A stretch of 64,000 bases of DNA from Pseudomonas sp. LRP2-20 (GTDB lineage: Bacteria; Pseudomonadota; Gammaproteobacteria; Pseudomonadales; Pseudomonadaceae), in contig NZ_AP025944.1 of NCBI RefSeq assembly GCF_024349685.1, positions 254,001 through 318,000 of the forward strand, written 5' to 3'. Below are positions 62,420-64,000 of this stretch, piece by piece. The notes under the pieces are model-generated. The model was not told the origin of the DNA. It saw only the letters and a list, made by a program, of their open reading frames with translations, and did no database searches. Position 1 is the stretch's first letter, and each line of letters starts with the position of its first letter. Position numbers and translations under genes: made by a program.

Positions 62420-62935
62420 ATGAATACATCACTCCCCCTCAGCCTGATCGCGGCCCACGCCGAGAACCGCGTGATCGGCATCGACAACTCCATGCCCTGG
62501 CACCTGCCGGGGGACTTCAAGTACTTCAAGGCCACCACCCTGGGCAAGCCGATCATCATGGGGCGCAAGACCTGGGATTCACTGGGCCGGCCGTTGCCGG
62601 GGCGGTTGAATATCGTGGTCAGCCGGCAGGCAGGGCTGGAACTGGCCGGCGCCGAGGTGTTCGCCTCGCTGGAGGCCGCAGTGGCGCGGGCCGAGCAGTG
62701 GGCGCGCGAGCAAGGCGTTGGTGAGCTGATGCTGATTGGCGGGGCGCAGCTGTATGGGCAGGCGCTGGAAAAGGGACTGGTGAGCCGGATGTACCTGACG
62801 CGGGTCGAGTTGGCACCGAAAGGGGATGCCTGGTTCCCAGCGTTCGATGAGGGCCAGTGGAAGCGGGTGTCGAGCGAGGCTCAGGCTGAAGAAGGCAAGC
62901 CTGCCTACCACTTCGAGGTTTGGGACAAGATCTGA
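62420..62935 (+). CDS. folA: Dihydrofolate reductase FolA
   Basis: A 171-residue enzyme reducing dihydrofolate to tetrahydrofolate, target of trimethoprim. Motifs: LIAAHAENRVIGIDNSMPWHLPGDFKYFKATTLGKPIIMGRKTWDSLGRPLPGR, with the catalytic acid being the Asp in LPGDFKYF, and GGAQLYGQAL. The start ATG at 62420 gives the usual N-terminus; a longer frame upstream is a shadow of the divergent DUF2868 gene. Works with ThyA, encoded at 48760. Confidence 0.96.
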   Translation: MNTSLPLSLIAAHAENRVIGIDNSMPWHLPGDFKYFKATTLGKPIIMGRKTWDSLGRPLPGRLNIVVSRQAGLELAGAEVFASLEAAVARAEQWAREQGVGELMLIGGAQLYGQALEKGLVSRMYLTRVELAPKGDAWFPAFDEGQWKRVSSEAQAEEGKPAYHFEVWDKI

Positions 62936-62940
62936 ACGTG

Positions 62941-63050
62941 CCGGGGCTGCTTCGCAGCCCTTCGCGGGCAAGCCCGCTCCCACATTGAACGGTGTAAGCA
63001 GGGATCTTGTGGGAGCGGGCTTGCCCGCGAAGGGCCGCGCAGCGGCCCCG
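62941..63050. repeat. REP pair between folA and the symporter gene
   Basis: Two intact inverted units with GGGGCTGC and GCAGCGGCCCC outer stems, in the spacer of convergent genes. Confidence 0.9.
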
Positions 63051-63056
63051 GTGCAA

Positions 63057-64000
63057 TCAGGAGTGGCTCAGCTCGGCATGCTCGTCGCCGGCCAGCACAT
63101 CCTTGTCAGTCTCTTTCAACAGTTGGCTGGTGACCACGCCCGCTGTCATCGAGCCATTCACGTTCAACGCCGTGCGCCCCATGTCGATCAGCGGCTCCAC
63201 CGAAATCAGCAGCGCCACCAGCTCGACCGGCAGGCCCATGGCCGGCAGCACGATCAGCGCGGCGAAGGTTGCACCACCACCTACGCCGGCAACCCCCGCC
63301 GAACTCAGCGTCACAATCGCCACCAGGGTCGCAATCCACAGCGGGTCGAAGGTATCGATGCCCACCGCTGGTGCCACCATCACTGCCAACATGGCCGGAT
63401 ACAGGCCTGCGCAGCCGTTCTGGCCAATGGTGGTACCGAACGATGCACTGAAGCTGGCAATCGACTGCGGCACGCCCAGGCGACGGGTTTGCGCTTCGAT
63501 GTTCAGCGGGATGCTGGCGGCGCTGGAGCGGCTGGTGAAGGCAAAGGTCAGCACCGGCCAGACCTTGCGGAAGAAACGCAGCGGGCTCACGCCGGTAGCC
63601 GCGAGGATGATGCCGTGGACCACGAACATCAACGCCAGGCCCAGGTACGACACCACCACGAAACTGCCGAGCTTGAGGATGTCTTCCAGGTTCGAGCTGG
63701 CCACCACCTTGGTCATCAGCGCCAGCACGCCATAGGGGGTGAGCTTCATGACCACGCGCACCAGGCGCATCACCCAGGCTTGCAGGGTATCGATGGCCGA
63801 CAGGGCGCGCTCGCCTTTCTCGGCGTCGTCCTTGATCAGCTGCAGCGCGGCCAGGCCGACGAACACGGCGAAGATCACCACGCTGATGATCGAGGTCGGC
63901 TTGGCCCTGGCCAGGTCGCCGACCGGGTTGCTCGGGATGAACGACAGCAGCAACTGCGGGATATTCAGGTCGGCGACCTTGCCCACGTAATCGCTGTGGA
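63057..64000 (-). CDS. Dicarboxylate/amino-acid:cation symporter, 5' end outside the window
   Basis: The last 314 residues of a DAACS-family (GltP/TcyP) symporter. Conserved features: [23 protein letters not shown] (the substrate hairpin), [52 protein letters not shown] and [18 protein letters not shown]. The NQNG-like and GVAGVGGG strings suit the cystine transporter branch (TcyP/YdjN) better than glutamate or C4 branches; this is an inference. The reading frame runs to the window edge. Confidence 0.9.
   Translation of the reverse strand, partial: HSDYVGKVADLNIPQLLLSFIPSNPVGDLARAKPTSIISVVIFAVFVGLAALQLIKDDAEKGERALSAIDTLQAWVMRLVRVVMKLTPYGVLALMTKVVASSNLEDILKLGSFVVVSYLGLALMFVVHGIILAATGVSPLRFFRKVWPVLTFAFTSRSSAASIPLNIEAQTRRLGVPQSIASFSASFGTTIGQNGCAGLYPAMLAVMVAPAVGIDTFDPLWIATLVAIVTLSSAGVAGVGGGATFAALIVLPAMGLPVELVALLISVEPLIDMGRTALNVNGSMTAGVVTSQLLKETDKDVLAGDEHAELSHS

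Noticed and set aside
5781..63050. Regularly repeated intergenic sequence considered as a CRISPR array
   Set aside because: The repeats are scattered singly between genes as inverted pairs, with no array of direct repeats and spacers and no cas genes.

Overview
The window is a GC-rich, densely coded stretch of a Pseudomonas chromosome, most likely of the P. putida group. Three things point there. The gene order (spu polyamine genes; sbp-cysTWA; serA; rpiA-ilvA; rppH-ptsP; lgt-thyA; cadR-cadA; folA) is one I know from Pseudomonas chromosomes. More than fifteen intergenic spaces carry the P. putida type of REP pair, with cores like GCGGGCAAGCCCGCTCCCAC. The CadR has a His-rich tail. No database was searched; all family assignments are by reading.

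Layout. 1-5.8 kb: end of a putrescine aminotransferase gene, then a five-gene polyamine ABC importer (two binding proteins, ATPase, two permeases). 5.8-6.6 kb: REP pairs around a frameshifted RAYT transposase gene. 6.6-11.9 kb: an RND efflux pump with two lipoprotein adaptors and no outer-membrane channel gene. 12-24.8 kb: a block that looks dedicated to sulfur supply: oscA-sbp-cysTWA, tonB2-exbB-exbD, a small serine hydrolase, a reduced AAA+ regulator, an orphan MetQ-type binding protein, and a polar amino-acid ABC importer. 24.9-33.7 kb: accessory enzymes (alpha/beta hydrolases, an Ntn acylase, an acetyltransferase, a CPC-motif thioredoxin-like protein, a 2OG-Fe oxygenase, DUF proteins, a half-size solute-binding protein). 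33.8-49.7 kb: core metabolism (serA with its divergent D-2-hydroxyglutarate dehydrogenase, FAH hydrolase, paired SdiA-regulated propeller proteins, rpiA, ilvA, HAD phosphatase, rppH-ptsP, NRDE protein, TauE-type permease, lgt, thyA). 49.8-58.1 kb: cadR-cadA metal resistance, then a LysR regulator and a 2-aminoethylphosphonate-type importer ending in a PhnZ-like oxygenase. 58.16-59.52 kb: an IS256-family element sitting inside a REP pair with an 8-bp target duplication. 59.6-64 kb: a GTPase/membrane-protein pair of unknown function, folA, and the 3' part of a dicarboxylate/cystine-type symporter.

The points most worth a second look are a 239-bp palindromic element with 71-bp perfectly identical arms (18643-18881); an AAA+ protein of the sigma-54 activator family that has lost both the GAFTGA loop and the DNA-binding domain; a phosphonate importer operon with a PhnZ-like oxygenase but no PhnY partner in view; and the IS insertion in REP DNA. 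I found no CRISPR array, tRNA, rRNA or prophage.
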